Shown here: positions 29,418 through 38,311 of the stretch, one piece after another
Position numbering within the stretch: the first letter of the stretch is position 1
How the letters are laid out: each line of letters starts with the position of its first letter
Made by a program: the position numbers and the translations under genes
The notes under the pieces: generated by a model
What the model saw: the letters and a program-made list of their open reading frames with translations, nothing else
Databases searched by the model: none
What the model was told of the DNA's origin: nothing
Source of the DNA: Phytobacter diazotrophicus
GTDB lineage: Bacteria; Pseudomonadota; Gammaproteobacteria; Enterobacterales; Enterobacteriaceae
Direction: 5' to 3'
Length of the DNA stretch: 64,000 nucleotides
NCBI GenBank assembly: GCA_004346725.1
Contig: SMDE01000006.1
Location: 186,001-250,000, forward strand

Positions 29418-29630
29418 TCAGGCGACTATGGTGACGCTTTGTCCCTGAAATACAACGGTTTGCCCGGCAACGATCTTGCAACGCTTACGGGTTTCGACCT
29501 TGCCGTCGACCTTGACCAGACCGTCATCGATAGCGATCTTCGCCTGCGCGCCGCTTTCGCTCCAGCCTTCCAGTTTCAGCAGATCGCACAGTTCAACGTG
29601 CGGATGCTTGCCCAGTGAGAATGTTGCCAT
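29418..29630 (-). CDS. ybcJ: S4-like RNA-binding protein YbcJ
   Basis: 70 residues. S4-type alpha-L fold motif: HVELCDLLKLEGWSESGAQAK, IDDGLVKVDGKVETRKRCKI. One-base gap to folD, so co-transcribed. E. coli YbcJ is the closest named homologue; it binds RNA in structure-based predictions. Confidence 0.94.
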   Translation of the reverse strand: MATFSLGKHPHVELCDLLKLEGWSESGAQAKIAIDDGLVKVDGKVETRKRCKIVAGQTVVFQGQSVTIVA

Positions 29631-29631
29631 C

Positions 29632-30498
29632 TTATGCTTTCTCCACGTCGTGGTACTCTTCGCACGCCTGTAGTGTGTTCTGAATCAGGGTTGCGACGGT
29701 CATCGGGCCTACACCGCCCGGCACCGGCGTGATATACGAGGCACGCGCGGCGGCGTCTTCGTAAACCACATCGCCAACCACTTTGCCGCTTTCCAGACGG
29801 TTGATGCCAACATCAATCACGATGGCGCCTTCTTTGATCCACTCGCCAGGAATAAAGCCTGGTTTGCCGACCGCAACGACCAGAAGATCGGCGTTTTCCA
29901 CATGGTGGCGCAGGTTTTTGGTGAAGCGGTGGGTCACGGTGGTGGTGCAACCGGCCAGCAGCAGCTCCATGCTCATCGGGCGACCGACGATGTTAGATGC
30001 GCCGATGACCACGGCGTTCAGGCCGTAGGTATCAATGTTGTAACGCTCAAGCAGCGTCACGATACCGCGCGGGGTGCACGGGCGCAGACGCGGCGCACGC
30101 TGGCACAGGCGGCCAACGTTATACGGGTGGAAACCGTCGACGTCTTTATCCGGCGAAATGTATTCCAGCACTTTGACATAATCGATACCGGCAGGCAGCG
30201 GTAACTGAACCAGAATACCGTCGATTTCGTTATCGGCATTGAGCTTGTCGATAAGTGTTAGTAGTTCGGCTTCGGTGGTGGTTTCCGGCAAATCGTAGGA
30301 GCGGGAGATGAACCCCACCTCTTCACACGCTTTGCGTTTGCTGCCGACATAAATCTGCGACGCAGGGTTGCTACCTACGAGGATAACGGCCAGACCAGGG
30401 GCGCGTTTTCCGGCTGCCAGGCGGGCTTTCACCTTTTCAGCAACCTCAGAGCGCACCTGCTGCGCAATCGTTTTACCATCTATAATCTTTGCTGCCAT
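29632..30498 (-). CDS. folD: Bifunctional methylene-THF dehydrogenase/cyclohydrolase FolD
   Basis: 288 residues, E. coli length. It interconverts 5,10-methylene-THF and 10-formyl-THF with NADP. Motifs: [15 protein letters not shown], the catalytic Lys of [47 protein letters not shown] and [12 protein letters not shown]. First gene of the folD-ybcJ unit. Its upstream flank leads into argU. Confidence 0.97.
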   Translation of the reverse strand: MAAKIIDGKTIAQQVRSEVAEKVKARLAAGKRAPGLAVILVGSNPASQIYVGSKRKACEEVGFISRSYDLPETTTEAELLTLIDKLNADNEIDGILVQLPLPAGIDYVKVLEYISPDKDVDGFHPYNVGRLCQRAPRLRPCTPRGIVTLLERYNIDTYGLNAVVIGASNIVGRPMSMELLLAGCTTTVTHRFTKNLRHHVENADLLVVAVGKPGFIPGEWIKEGAIVIDVGINRLESGKVVGDVVYEDAAARASYITPVPGGVGPMTVATLIQNTLQACEEYHDVEKA

Positions 30499-30658
30499 CA
30501 GAGAGAAGATTCCATCTGTAACTAAAAAGAAGTGGGGATGTGTATATTTTGTCAGAAGTGGGCGGCGCTGTCAGTTACCGTTTATGTTTCGTGCGTAAAG
30601 GCAGGGCGGTGAAAGTGCGTAATGGTGCTCACTTCGCGAGCATCTGAGAGCAAAGTCA

Positions 30659-30686
30659 TTGACTCGACAGGTGTTGACCGTATAAT
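30659..30686 (+). promoter_or_regulatory. argU promoter
   Basis: TTGACT (30659-30664), 16-bp spacer, perfect TATAAT (30681-30686), then a GC-rich discriminator (CCCGATCC), which is typical of stringently controlled stable RNA promoters. It ends about 34 bp before the mature tRNA. Confidence 0.85.
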
Positions 30687-30720
30687 CCCGATCCGCAACT
30701 CTCCCGTAAGGGATATCAGT

Positions 30721-30797
30721 GCGCCCTTAGCTCAGCTGGATAGAGCAACGGCCTTCTAAGCCGTAGGTCACAGGTTCGAACCCTGTAGGGCGTACCA
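30721..30797 (+). tRNA. argU: tRNA-Arg (anticodon TCT)
   Basis: 77 nt including the encoded CCA. Acceptor stem GCGCCCT pairs with AGGGCGT; D-loop CTCAGCTGGATAGAG; anticodon loop CTTCTAA gives TCT, reading rare AGA/AGG; T-arm CAGGTTCGAACCCTG. It is the E. coli argU equivalent beside folD, a known site for lambdoid phage integration (DLP12 in E. coli). Confidence 0.97.
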
Positions 30798-31034
30798 TTT
30801 TCAAGATGTTAGGCTAACTTCAACCCAGCCTGATTCCCTCCCTGTGTCGTATTTTTGTCGTTATTGCCAAAAATGGCATCTATTTACCGTGCGTGCTTAC
30901 GCCTGATGGGGACATTATGGCGCAGCTAAATTGATGAAACCTTATTTAAAGGGATGCCCCGGCACAAGTTAATGGCGTTTATACACTCGGGCCGGGGATT
31001 GGTAAGATATTGAAAAAACAATGCGCTAATAAAT
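30798..31034. other. Non-coding start of the argU-linked accessory segment
   Basis: 237 bp directly 3' of argU without a supported gene. No intact direct copy of the tRNA 3' end or integrase is present here; the degenerate tRNA-like copy lies 0.7 kb further on. Confidence 0.4.
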
Positions 31035-31481
31035 TTACTCTACACTTTTTATTTTAATCATCTTTATTTCGCTAGTGTGACGGTTATTCATGTTTATATA
31101 GCACCCCGTAAAAGCGGCTCCCAGGAAGTGTGTTGATTGAGCGTCAGTTGTTGCTACATTGCAGTAATCGTCACGGTATTTTAACCATTCGCTCTGGCTT
31201 TTCTTGAATGTATCGATCATAAGCTTTTTGCGATACTAATGGGCCTGGCGTTCATTACGTAAGATTGTGAGGCGATCGAGGGGGAATAGTCTGAGGACGT
31301 TATTGTTGTCGGGAGCGTGGCGTGTTTCGTTAACCATGCCGACTACGACCACAGCCCGGTGATGTGGAATTAAAATGTCGTTTTTGTGTCGTGACGGGAT
31401 AAACCGTTTTTTCTCAGAGGTACTTATTACGACACGCAAAGACGCAAATACGGTTCCGAATGCGGAAAACACTTTTTTCAC
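31035..31481 (-). pseudogene. Degenerate LprI-like (DUF1311) gene remnant
   Basis: The last 61 codons (31220 to 31035) encode FKKSQSEWLKYRDDYCN, the signature of the lysozyme-inhibitor LprI C-terminal half, usually carried on proteins of about 130 residues. Going upstream, the same frame meets an in-frame TAG at 31236-31238 after the residues YRKKLM. The preceding 81 codons begin with a signal-peptide-like GTG-KKVFSAFGTVFASL but then lose family resemblance, which suggests frameshift damage. Exact original start unknown. Confidence 0.45.
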
Positions 31482-31508
31482 AGTACGTTAATTCGCATTC
31501 AGGGTTCT

Positions 31509-31543
31509 TTAAGCCGTAGGCCACAGGTTCCAATCCTGTCGGT
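31509..31543 (+). repeat. Degenerate copy of the argU 3' end (possible att scar)
   Basis: The stretch TAAGCCGTAGG-C-CACAGGTTC-C-AA-T-CCTGT repeats bases 30756-30790 of argU with a few mismatches, covering the anticodon stem 3' side, variable loop and T-arm. It cannot fold as a tRNA. A partial tRNA 3' copy downstream of a tRNA in the same orientation is what an old integrated element leaves. Confidence 0.6.
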
Positions 31544-31545
31544 TT

Positions 31546-31749
31546 TCATCCACACAACGATTCGTTAAACCTGATGTGGTATGGCTGTTCCGCTGCTCTT
31601 TGTGCAAACGCCTTTTCGGAACCCTTGCGTATTTCCAGCCGCGCGTTGATGGCTTCTGCCGTGATAGCACATCCTGTATTTTCTAACTCCATCACTGCGT
31701 AACCGATAGCTTTCGCCATCTCCTCTTTACTCTGTTCTGTTGCACGCAT
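31546..31749 (-). CDS. Small hypothetical protein, 67 residues
   Basis: Start ATG preceded by GAGGTGG at a good distance, which supports it as a real gene. The sequence begins MRATEQSKEEMAKAIGYAV, is helix-rich and has no signal peptide or membrane segment. I recognise no family. It sits inside the argU-linked remnant segment and may be a leftover cargo or phage-type gene. Confidence 0.5.
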   Translation of the reverse strand: MRATEQSKEEMAKAIGYAVMELENTGCAITAEAINARLEIRKGSEKAFAQRAAEQPYHIRFNESLCG

Positions 31750-32062
31750 AAAACCACCTCAACGATAAGGGAATCCACTTTCTCTGACTATTACACCTTC
31801 ATGCGCAAGGTTACCAGGTGGCTCGATTTTCTCAGGGGGTTCCATGGACGCTTTTGGTGGTTAACTTAATGTATTTATAGAGTTATATGATTTATATATG
31901 GTGTGGCGGGGAGCCAGATTGCCAGGTTATGGAACAATCAAATTGAGGCAGGTTGCCAGAATCACAAACTGCGCGGGCGCGAGTTATGTCATTTATCTAT
32001 TTTCTTTCCGTAGCGCGGTTACCGACGAGTAAAATTCTTGATTATCCCTTCGCCCTGTTAAC
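31750..32062. other. Gap before the autotransporter terminator
   Basis: 313 bp, AT-rich around 31860-31910, holding the likely promoter of the 67-residue gene. No coding signal seen on either strand. Confidence 0.4.
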
Positions 32063-32086
32063 AAAAAAGCCGCCCATCGGGGCGGC
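32063..32086 (-). terminator. Terminator of the autotransporter gene
   Basis: On the minus strand GCCGCCCC-GAT-GGGCGGC runs into TTTTTTG about 20 bp past the stop codon, a textbook intrinsic terminator. Confidence 0.9.
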
Positions 32087-32106
32087 CTGGTAACACACTA
32101 CATCAC

Positions 32107-35100
32107 TTAGAATGACCAGCGGAGATTGGCGTTCACGGCGTTGACACGGGTGTCGGAACCGATTTGTCCTTTATAACCGACATTCAGCGTCGCTGAGTGC
32201 GGCAGTGTAAAGCTGACGCCCACGTCGCCTACCAGCATATCCTTATCAACCGGGTTACCTTCGCTCGTGAAGCCGTCGCTGCCAGCAAACGCCATACGCG
32301 AGGAGGCTTTTCGGTCACCGTAGGCGTGCTGCCAGCCTAACGAGCCGTAAAGGCTGACGTTTTTCGGCAGTTCAGTCACCGCGCGTGCGCCGAGCGTCGA
32401 GAAGAAGGTGTCAACCGTGTCGTTACGCACGCTCAGGGCTGCAGCACCGCCGTCCTCTTTGAAGTCATCCGTGTTCAGACGGATATAGCTAAGGTTAACG
32501 AATGGCTCGATATTTTGCTCCGGCTGGCCGAAGCGGTAGCCTGCTTCGGTGAAGGCCTGCAGTGAGTTGGCATCGTAATTGGCATTCAGGCGATCCGAGT
32601 AGCCGCTGAAATCAACCTTACGTTCGGCGTCAATTTTATGCCAGGTGTAACCCAGTGAGCCACGCAGGGAGAACGCGTCCTGACGCGCCGCTGCATACAG
32701 GCCGAGATGGTAGTTATCGATATCCATTGAGGAGCGACGGCTGTCGACATCGTAATTTCCACGGCTGTAACCGAAGAAGCCACCCACTCTTACGTTATGA
32801 CTGTCCAGCTTACGATCGGCACCCAGCAGGAAGCCCGCGGTGTTACCGTCCAGCTTACCGGTATTACCGTCGCCGTCAGTTTTCACCCAGGAGCCGAATG
32901 TCTGTCCCCACACACCGTTGTTCTGCACAGGGGCGGACTGGGCAAATGACATGACCAGCGGCGGGATCGGCAGCGTGTCATTGTCGAATGAACTCGCCAT
33001 GCGCTGATTCAACACGTTAAACAACTGAGTGCTGCCCGCAATAAGCGTGGACTGAACGGAAGGGTAAGCCTCGCCCGAGAGCTGATTGAACGCGTCGCGT
33101 GCTTCCGGTGCGCTTAACATCAGCAGCGAATTATAGAGTGCCAGCGATGGGCCGCTTTGTGTGAGGGTCGAGAGTGCGCCTGCGGTATTCCACTGGTTGC
33201 TCGTTTGTGCCACAGTCTGGAAGATGCCCGGTTTGCCGCTGCCGGGGTTGCCCGCACCCGGATTGCCCGGATTCTCGCCACCCGGATTACCCGGATTTTC
33301 ACCGCCGGGGTTGCCCGGATTTTCACCGCCAGGGTTGCCCGGGTTTTCACCGCCCGGATTCCCCGGATTCTCACCGCCCGGATTACCCGGATTCTCACCG
33401 TTCTCTTTCTGCGTGATGCTCAGGTCTACGGCATTTGCGCTCTGATTCAATGCCACATCCAGGAAGGCAGATTTAGAGACCGCAGAGGCGAACTGACCAT
33501 CAATACCGCCTGCCGAGTTTAGAATGCGATAGACCTGGCCGCTCTGGTAGCTGGTCTGCGGATCGAGTGCGGTGACCTGCACGGTAGCCTGATTGCTGAT
33601 GGTGGTTTTACCTTCCACGTTCAGCAGATCGCTGCGCCCGTCACCTGTAATATCGACGTCATAGAACGACTCGCCGATAAAGTTCAGGTAGCGTTTCAGC
33701 GTCAGAGTGCCGATGCCGCCATCACCCGGAGAAATATGACCGCCGGAGAGGATCTCTGTTTGCCCGAGGGTGCCGTTGCCGCCAAGGATACCGCCCGCTT
33801 TAATCGACGCGGCGCTACTGTAGCCAAGGCCGTTGCTGACGTCACTCCCGGCGGTGGCGTTGAGGATTAACGTCCCGCCGTTTTCCGCGCTCAGGGTCTG
33901 GATATCAAAAATATTGGTTTCAGGCTGCGTATTGATATCACTGGCAATAATGATTTTGCCGCCACGGGCGAGGACATTCGCTTTGAGTCCGGTCAGGTCG
34001 CCGTTGAGTGTCGTCTGCCCCGAGGCGTTGATGACATCACCTTCGCCACTCATGGTGTTGGCGAACAGATAATTATCATCGGTGTGATTGAAGTAGACGT
34101 AGCTGCCGAACAGCCCACCGCGCAAGACAACTGCCGTCTGGGCATCAATGGTGCCCGCGCCACCTGCTGCGCCTAACGTTGGCTCAGTAAGGCCGGTGCC
34201 GGTATCTATATTGCCGCGGCTACCGATAACCAGCGCTCCGCGGTTGGAACCCGATCCGGTATCGCCCAGTACGATCGCGTTACTGCCTGCAGAGATCACC
34301 GCCCCATCCACCGCTGACACGACGCCGTTACCGTAATCGCCCACGAGGATATTGCCACCGCTGGTGAAGCGGGAATTATTGCCCGCGACGTACAACTCGG
34401 CGGTTTTACGCGTACCGGAAACACCCTCGACCTCAATGCTGCCGACATTAACTGCGCCGCCGTTGAGCACGTCGAGATCGCCGTTAAGTGTCAGTAACTG
34501 GGTGACGTTCCACCGGGAGTTTTCACCCGTCACTGTGGCTTTCGGGTTCAGCTTGTCCGTTTCATCCGGATCGTAGCCATCGCCGATGCGTGCCTGGAGG
34601 TTGGTGGTAAGGAGCGCGCCATCCTCGATTGAAACGGTAGAGCGTGAACCCGCGGTGGTGCCAACGCTCAGATAGTTGCTGGTGACGCGGGAGTTCGCAC
34701 CAGTGGCGATAAGGTGGCTGTCATAGCCCCGGGTGGTGCCCACCACAATCTCTTTCGCGCTGGCCAGCGCACCATTTTCGACCCTTAGCGTGCCGAGGCC
34801 GAGGTCCATACTGCCGTGCAGTACGAATTGATCGTTCAGGGCGTTCAGCTCAGCATCCGGTCCGCTGACCGTCACCGTGCTGTTGAAAATCTGACCGTTA
34901 TAGAGCCTGCCGATATTGACGTTGTAAGCCGTTATTTTCCCGTTATTGATGAGCAAGTTGCCGCTCTGCGTGCGGCCCACATAGACATCGTCGGTATAGA
35001 CTAACGACTGCGTGACCTGGGTATCGCCGTCAAAAATCACATCGGCAGCCCGGGTATCCTCGGGCATCAATAACATCAGCGGGGCAGAGAACAGGGCGAG

Positions 35101-35157
35101 GTAAAGTTTAGAAAGTGAGGTTTTCACTTTTAATTGGTGCGAGAAATTGTCATTCAC
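32107..35157 (-). CDS. Type V autotransporter with beta-helix passenger
   Basis: 1016 residues. The N-terminal signal (about 1-38) ends PEDTRAAD. The passenger (about 39-575) is made of short Gly/Asn-rich beta-helix-type repeats with phrases such as LLINNGKITAYNVNIG and GDLDVLNGGAVNVGS, then an autotransporter-associated strand segment (GGILGGNGTLGQTEILSGGHISPGDG). A low-complexity Asn-Pro-Gly linker follows (about 588-640). The C-terminal barrel starts near residue 740 (NNGVWGQTFGSW) and ends in aromatic RWSF for BAM recognition. Likely a surface adhesin or biofilm factor; the ligand is unknown. It ends in its own terminator and stands in the argU-linked segment. Confidence 0.9.
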   Translation of the reverse strand: MNDNFSHQLKVKTSLSKLYLALFSAPLMLLMPEDTRAADVIFDGDTQVTQSLVYTDDVYVGRTQSGNLLINNGKITAYNVNIGRLYNGQIFNSTVTVSGPDAELNALNDQFVLHGSMDLGLGTLRVENGALASAKEIVVGTTRGYDSHLIATGANSRVTSNYLSVGTTAGSRSTVSIEDGALLTTNLQARIGDGYDPDETDKLNPKATVTGENSRWNVTQLLTLNGDLDVLNGGAVNVGSIEVEGVSGTRKTAELYVAGNNSRFTSGGNILVGDYGNGVVSAVDGAVISAGSNAIVLGDTGSGSNRGALVIGSRGNIDTGTGLTEPTLGAAGGAGTIDAQTAVVLRGGLFGSYVYFNHTDDNYLFANTMSGEGDVINASGQTTLNGDLTGLKANVLARGGKIIIASDINTQPETNIFDIQTLSAENGGTLILNATAGSDVSNGLGYSSAASIKAGGILGGNGTLGQTEILSGGHISPGDGGIGTLTLKRYLNFIGESFYDVDITGDGRSDLLNVEGKTTISNQATVQVTALDPQTSYQSGQVYRILNSAGGIDGQFASAVSKSAFLDVALNQSANAVDLSITQKENGENPGNPGGENPGNPGGENPGNPGGENPGNPGGENPGNPGGENPGNPGAGNPGSGKPGIFQTVAQTSNQWNTAGALSTLTQSGPSLALYNSLLMLSAPEARDAFNQLSGEAYPSVQSTLIAGSTQLFNVLNQRMASSFDNDTLPIPPLVMSFAQSAPVQNNGVWGQTFGSWVKTDGDGNTGKLDGNTAGFLLGADRKLDSHNVRVGGFFGYSRGNYDVDSRRSSMDIDNYHLGLYAAARQDAFSLRGSLGYTWHKIDAERKVDFSGYSDRLNANYDANSLQAFTEAGYRFGQPEQNIEPFVNLSYIRLNTDDFKEDGGAAALSVRNDTVDTFFSTLGARAVTELPKNVSLYGSLGWQHAYGDRKASSRMAFAGSDGFTSEGNPVDKDMLVGDVGVSFTLPHSATLNVGYKGQIGSDTRVNAVNANLRWSF
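33253..33396 (-). repeat. Six tandem 24-bp coding repeats (NPG-rich)
   Basis: Six in-frame units of 24 bp encode the octapeptide ENPGNPGG (the last ends in Ala). Units differ at silent positions, so the repeat is under protein-level constraint yet can still vary in number by slippage. It lies between passenger and barrel of the autotransporter and probably spaces the passenger from the outer membrane. Confidence 0.9.
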
Positions 35158-35358
35158 GTGCTATCTCCAGATTGATTAACGTGATGTCGCGAAGGTCATT
35201 GTTTTATAGAGATTAAATTCACTGACTTGTATGACGCTTTATTTCGCGAATTCAGGCGTGCAGGTAAATTATCCGGCGAAGCGAAAACCTATAACTCCCT
35301 GGTTATTACGCTGCGGCGGGTGAATATAGAGAACGGCAATAACGTTCTCTGCGACAGA

Positions 35359-35673
35359 TTATTTATGGGTAACAACCGGCGTACAGGTTGGTGCGCTCAG
35401 GGTCGGCGCAGAACCTAAAATTCCCGGCATCATCATGGATGAGCAATCAAAAATACGGCCTTTTTCTGTGGTCGCGCGATAGGTAAGTTTTTGCCCGCCC
35501 AGCGCATCAGGCTGAGCACCATTCACCTGGGTAACGGTAATTTCATCGGATGATCCCAGTCCCAGCATTTTTGCTGTTTCCGCCTGAAGGAGCGGAATAG
35601 CCTGATCGGTTTTCAACGTTGAACAACCCGCGACCATAATTGTAACGGCGAGTGCGATGAGTGGCTTTTTCAT
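35359..35673 (-). CDS. Small outer-membrane-type lipoprotein, unknown function
   Basis: 104 residues. A lipoprotein signal ends VAGC (lipobox, Cys17); Ser at +2 suggests sorting to the outer membrane. The mature part includes SSDEITVTQVNGAQPDALGG, KLTYRATTEKGRIFDCSS and a Cys pair near the C-terminus, which may form a disulfide. No named family recognised. It lies between the autotransporter and the two-component genes, upstream of the latter in divergent orientation. Confidence 0.75.
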   Translation of the reverse strand: MKKPLIALAVTIMVAGCSTLKTDQAIPLLQAETAKMLGLGSSDEITVTQVNGAQPDALGGQKLTYRATTEKGRIFDCSSMMMPGILGSAPTLSAPTCTPVVTHK

Positions 35674-35773
35674 AAATTATCCTTGTAATCAGTCCGTATC
35701 GATTGCGCTATGGCAAAACATTTCTCTTTTTTAAGAACTGAAATAAGATATTTCTCTTTTCTGGAATACAAAA

Positions 35774-35791
35774 CCCTCCTAAAGTAGGGAG
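35774..35791. promoter_or_regulatory. Candidate regulator dyad in the lipoprotein/response-regulator gap
   Basis: CCCTCCTAAAGTAGGGAG is a near-palindrome (CTCCTA / TAGGGAG around AAG) in the 178-bp divergent region between the lipoprotein gene and the response-regulator gene. Its place fits a binding site for the adjacent NarL-type regulator; this is inference. Confidence 0.35.
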
Positions 35792-35851
35792 TGTTGTTGA
35801 TGTGGAAATTGGCAGAATATCGCCCTTTCCACTCACCAAAAGGAGATACCT

Positions 35852-36484
35852 TTGGGAAAATATTATGCGTTGGTTATTGATGACCACCCTTTGGTCGGCA
35901 GCGGAATTGCTAATTTTCTGGCGTCCCATTTAGGGTTCAGATCAGTCATGGTGGTGGCGGATGAGGAGAGCTGTTATCGGCATATCCGCGACAATGGCCC
36001 GCCAGACCTGCTGATCATTGATTTCTGGCTTTCATCTTCTACCGCACTGAAATTACTAAAAGAAATTAAGAACAACTTTCCTAAAGTGCGTTTGCTAGTG
36101 GTAAGCGGCGACGAAAATAATGATATCCGGATGAAAGTGCAGAATGCCGGGGGGCATGGTTTTGTGCTGAAAAACGAGGCGCCGGAATTATTTGGTGAGG
36201 CAGTTCAAGCGCTTATGAATAATCAGACATGGTTTCCGGAACCTCATGCTGAGATAAATGAAAAAGACAGTGCTATATTGCAAAAATTTAACTTAACGCC
36301 ACGTCAGGGAGAGGTTTTACAGATGATGATGCGTGGATTGCCCAATAAAAGGATCGCTTCGCAACTTTCAATATCAGAGCCTACGGTTAAAGAGCACATC
36401 AGCAATATTTTAAAAAAACTGGGTGTGAATACCCGTGTGGAAGTCATTACACTTCTCCACGGCCAGCGGGACGAATCATCATGA
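35852..36484 (+). CDS. NarL/FixJ-type response regulator
   Basis: 210 residues from a TTG start with AGGAG 6 bases upstream. The receiver domain (1-120) has the acidic pair Asp10-Asp11, phospho-acceptor Asp57 (in LLIIDFW) and Lys in FVLKNEA. The LuxR-type helix-turn-helix (about 148-205) is LTPRQGEVLQMMMRGLPNKRIASQLSISEPTVKEHISNILKKLGV. Its stop overlaps the start of the hybrid kinase (ATGA), so the two are coupled. Target genes unknown; the neighbouring lipoprotein and autotransporter are candidates. Confidence 0.9.
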   Translation: MGKYYALVIDDHPLVGSGIANFLASHLGFRSVMVVADEESCYRHIRDNGPPDLLIIDFWLSSSTALKLLKEIKNNFPKVRLLVVSGDENNDIRMKVQNAGGHGFVLKNEAPELFGEAVQALMNNQTWFPEPHAEINEKDSAILQKFNLTPRQGEVLQMMMRGLPNKRIASQLSISEPTVKEHISNILKKLGVNTRVEVITLLHGQRDESS

Positions 36485-38265
36485 AATGGATAGCCGATGT
36501 GGATAATAGTGCCATTTCATCGCGCGCGCAGATCCGCCTGCTCAATAATACCTTTATCCGCCTGGTGTTCAGCTTTACTGCTGTGCCTTTTGTCGGCATT
36601 CCATTTGCAATCTGGATATATTGGTTAGGGGGAAACACCGGGCCAACCCTTGTCTGGATCGTTATTTACCTGCTCTGCGCAGGGTTAATCAGAATATGGC
36701 ACCGACGCTATCTGCGGGAAATCAAAGAAAATAATGCAGATGATGTTCTGCGCCGCTGGCTGCCGAATCTTAATAAGGTCGCCTTCGCTCACGGCATGGG
36801 TATTTCTTCGCTTTACCTGATTACCCCGCAGAACCAAAACTTTGATTTTTTCCTGCTGCTGAATATCAGCATCGCTGCGATTGTCGCCGCCAACGCGACG
36901 CATTTAACACCGGTCATCAGTACCTTTAAACGGTTTTTTTTCTCTTCCTGGGGATTCTTAAATCTCGGCATCATCTGGCGTATGGACGACGTGATGTTGA
37001 TCGTTCTGATGCTGAACCTGCTGTACGGTTTTGCGATCTACCGTCACGCGTTAACGTCGCATGCCTTTTTTATTCAGCAGGCCAGGCTGGAAGAGGAGAG
37101 TGCGCGTCTGGCAGAACAATTTCGCCAGGCAAAAGAGGAGGCTGAGCAGGCGCTGCGCGATAAAAATCAGTTTCTGACCACCGCCAGCCACGATCTGCGC
37201 CAGCCCGTACACGCCATGGGTTTTCTTATTGAGGCGATTATTCATAAAAACAGCAATGACGCGCTGATGCCGCAGTTGCTGGACTTGCAGCAAAGCGTGC
37301 GCTCCGTTCAGTTGATGTTCAATTCGTTACTTGATCTGAGCAAGATTGAATCGGGCAATATGATGACCACCACAACCCATGTGGACATCGGTGCGTTGCT
37401 GGATTCAGTCATCACGCTGTTTCGCGAGGAGGCGAAAAGCCGGGGACTGAAGCTCCGTATCTGGCGGCCCGGTCGGCGCATCTACGTGATGGGCGACCCG
37501 CTGCTGGTGCGCCAGTCGCTGATCAATCTGATCCAGAATGCCCTGCGCTACACGCCGCGAGGGGGCGTGCTGGTGGCGATCCGCCCGCGCGGTGAAGCGT
37601 GTCTCCTTGAAGTGTGGGACACCGGGGTGGGCATCGCCGATGACGAAAAAAACAAAATCTTCTCCCCTTATTACCGCCCCGAACTGGCGTGGAAAATCGA
37701 CAGTGCCGGGCACGGCCTCGGGCTTGCCGTGGTGGCGCGCTGCGCGAAACTGATGAACGTCACTTACGGTATGCAATCTATTGAGGATAAAGGTTCCCGC
37801 TTCTGGATGCGCTTTCAGCAGCATCAGGGAGAGAGTAAAGCGCTCGATCCCACCCCAGCCATTGACGCCGTCGTACCGGTTACCCGCCGGGCATCGCTAC
37901 GGGGAAGCTGTCTTGTGGTTGATGACGATCCGCTGGTCACCTCCGCCTGGGAAAGTCTGATGAGCAGTTGGGGGATCGTTGTGCGCTGCGCCGCCTCCGC
38001 CGAAGAGGCTTTTGCTATTGTCGACGGGGGATTTACCCCAAGCGTCGTGCTGTGCGATCAGCGATTGCGCTCGGGTGAAAGCGGTTTTGAAATCCTCAAG
38101 GCGCTGCTTGAACGCCTGCCAAAGGTCAGCGGGGCGATGGTCAGCGGCGAGTTCAACTCTCCGGTACTGCGCGACGCAGAAGAGGAGGGGTATCTGGTGC
38201 TGCGCAAGCCGCTGGAGCCTGCAACGCTGCATGCTCTGTTAACACAGTGGTCGGCCAGCCAGTAA
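36481..38265 (+). CDS. Hybrid sensor histidine kinase with receiver domain
   Basis: 594 residues. The N-terminal 200 residues hold about five or six hydrophobic segments with almost no periplasmic loop, suggesting membrane- or lipid-embedded sensing. A short coiled linker (200-230) leads to the H-box with His237 (ASHDLRQPVHAM), N-box Asn near 353 (LIQNALRY), G1 DTGVGI and G2 GHGLGL, then a C-terminal receiver with Asp526 (LCDQRL) and pocket VVDDDP. No Hpt domain is present in it, so phosphotransfer to the partner regulator may be direct or through the built-in receiver. Signal unknown. Confidence 0.9.
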   Translation: MKWIADVDNSAISSRAQIRLLNNTFIRLVFSFTAVPFVGIPFAIWIYWLGGNTGPTLVWIVIYLLCAGLIRIWHRRYLREIKENNADDVLRRWLPNLNKVAFAHGMGISSLYLITPQNQNFDFFLLLNISIAAIVAANATHLTPVISTFKRFFFSSWGFLNLGIIWRMDDVMLIVLMLNLLYGFAIYRHALTSHAFFIQQARLEEESARLAEQFRQAKEEAEQALRDKNQFLTTASHDLRQPVHAMGFLIEAIIHKNSNDALMPQLLDLQQSVRSVQLMFNSLLDLSKIESGNMMTTTTHVDIGALLDSVITLFREEAKSRGLKLRIWRPGRRIYVMGDPLLVRQSLINLIQNALRYTPRGGVLVAIRPRGEACLLEVWDTGVGIADDEKNKIFSPYYRPELAWKIDSAGHGLGLAVVARCAKLMNVTYGMQSIEDKGSRFWMRFQQHQGESKALDPTPAIDAVVPVTRRASLRGSCLVVDDDPLVTSAWESLMSSWGIVVRCAASAEEAFAIVDGGFTPSVVLCDQRLRSGESGFEILKALLERLPKVSGAMVSGEFNSPVLRDAEEEGYLVLRKPLEPATLHALLTQWSASQ

Positions 38266-38311
38266 GCGGCGCGCGATCGGCAAAAACGGGGGAGTGACAA
38301 ATCTTCGCCGC

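Noticed and set aside
31509-31543. Second tRNA gene
   Set aside because: Only the 3' half of a tRNA is present with mismatches; no acceptor or D-arm can form.
33253-33396. CRISPR-like array suggested by regular 24-bp repeats
   Set aside because: No spacers; units are contiguous and in frame within a coding region.
33161-33445. Plus-strand frame with collagen-like PGLPGFSPP repeats
   Set aside because: It is the antisense reading of the NPG repeats of the autotransporter; the minus strand gives a full-length signal-to-barrel protein.
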